Source: Pseudomonas zanjanensis (GTDB lineage: Bacteria > Pseudomonadota > Gammaproteobacteria > Pseudomonadales > Pseudomonadaceae). Taken from it: a stretch of DNA of 64,000 nucleotides. Each line of letters starts with the position of its first letter. Positions within the stretch are counted from its first letter, which is position 1. The stretch spans positions 62,001 to 126,000 of the forward strand of contig NZ_JABWRB020000007.1 in NCBI RefSeq assembly GCF_014268745.2, written 5' to 3'. The notes under the pieces are model-generated. The model was not told the origin of the DNA. It ran no database searches and saw only the letters and a list, made by a program, of their open reading frames with translations. The position numbers were made by a program, and so were the translations under genes. This document shows positions 63,782-64,000 of this stretch, piece by piece.

Positions 63782-63789
63782 CTACAAGC

Positions 63790-63958
63790 TTCGCGAGCAG
63801 GCTCGCTCCCACAGGTCCAGCGGCATATCCAAATGTTGCATGCACACCAGGGCCAATGTGGGAGCGAGCCTGTGGGAGCAAGGCTTGCCCGCGATGCAAA
63901 CACCTCGGTGTAGCTGGTAGACCCAGGCGATGCCATCGCGAGCAAGCTCGGCTCCCAC
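63790..63958. repeat. REP elements at the window end, one pair nested in a REP start
   Basis: REP at 63790-63812 (inverse orientation), a REP start GTGGGAGCGAGCCT (63858-63871) directly joined to GTGGGAGCAAGGCTTGCC (63872-63896), and the inverse partner at 63934-63958. The pair 63872-63958 resembles the one nested at 58430-58515. No gene from 63782 to the end. Confidence 0.8.
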
Positions 63959-64000
63959 AGGGGCCCGGGGCGGGCACGATAAGGGGGTACACCCCAAAAG

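Overview
The window is a chromosomal segment of a Pseudomonas, most likely of the P. fluorescens group. Three things point there: high-GC codon usage; two abundant intergenic REP families (GTGGGAGCGGGCTTGCTCGCGA-like and GTGGCGAGGGAGCTTGCTCC-like); and a gene order that, recalled from memory, closely follows P. aeruginosa PA4960 to PA5018 (serB, parC, parE, cpdA, nudF, thiC, opmH, waaA, hldE, msbA, waaL, LPS core genes, glnE, aceE, aceF, dipA, msrA). No rRNA, tRNA, CRISPR array, prophage or insertion sequence was found.

Layout. 1-0.9 kb: end of a surface-polysaccharide cluster (C-terminus of an O-antigen ligase/polymerase and a hexapeptide acyltransferase). 1-5.8 kb: a PilZ-domain protein, serB, and an AhpA/YtjB-type membrane protein divergent from serB. 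6-17.7 kb: an orphan PqiC-type lipoprotein, topoisomerase IV (parC, parE) with a retropepsin-like protease and a phytase-like esterase between them, a YqiA-type esterase, cpdA, a DUF1249 protein, nudF and an RsiV-type lipoprotein. A 1.46 kb gene-free block (13.3-14.75 kb) holds a dense REP array bracketed by a long inverted repeat. 17.6-22.9 kb: cytX and thiC, with a TPP riboswitch ahead of thiC, then a TolC-type outer membrane protein. 23-29 kb: waaA, a LysR/SMR divergent pair with a clear palindromic operator, and a three-gene set (FAD oxidoreductase, aldo/keto reductase, unknown).

29-50 kb is the LPS inner/outer core and export region: hldE, an orphan cysC, a DnpA-like de-N-acetylase, mig-14, msbA, waaL, a KpsS-like protein, a Ttg8-like kinase-fold protein on the opposite strand, two glycosyltransferases, a carbamoyltransferase, four kinase-family genes (one a tandem double kinase, plus WapP and WaaP), waaG, waaC and waaF. 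These genes make, phosphorylate, carbamoylate, ligate and export the heptose-rich, highly phosphorylated Pseudomonas core. The four kinase genes through waaF are tightly overlapped and read as one operon from waaF.

50-64 kb: a higher-order REP tandem array, glnE, a 382 bp control region with two matched palindromic operators ahead of aceE-aceF, a PhoD-like phosphatase, the c-di-GMP phosphodiesterase dipA, and msrA. No wholly new multi-gene system stands out. The best leads are the aceE/glnE palindromes, kinase-fold proteins lacking the usual catalytic Asp in the LPS locus, the orphan cysC, and REPs that appear to have inserted into other REPs.
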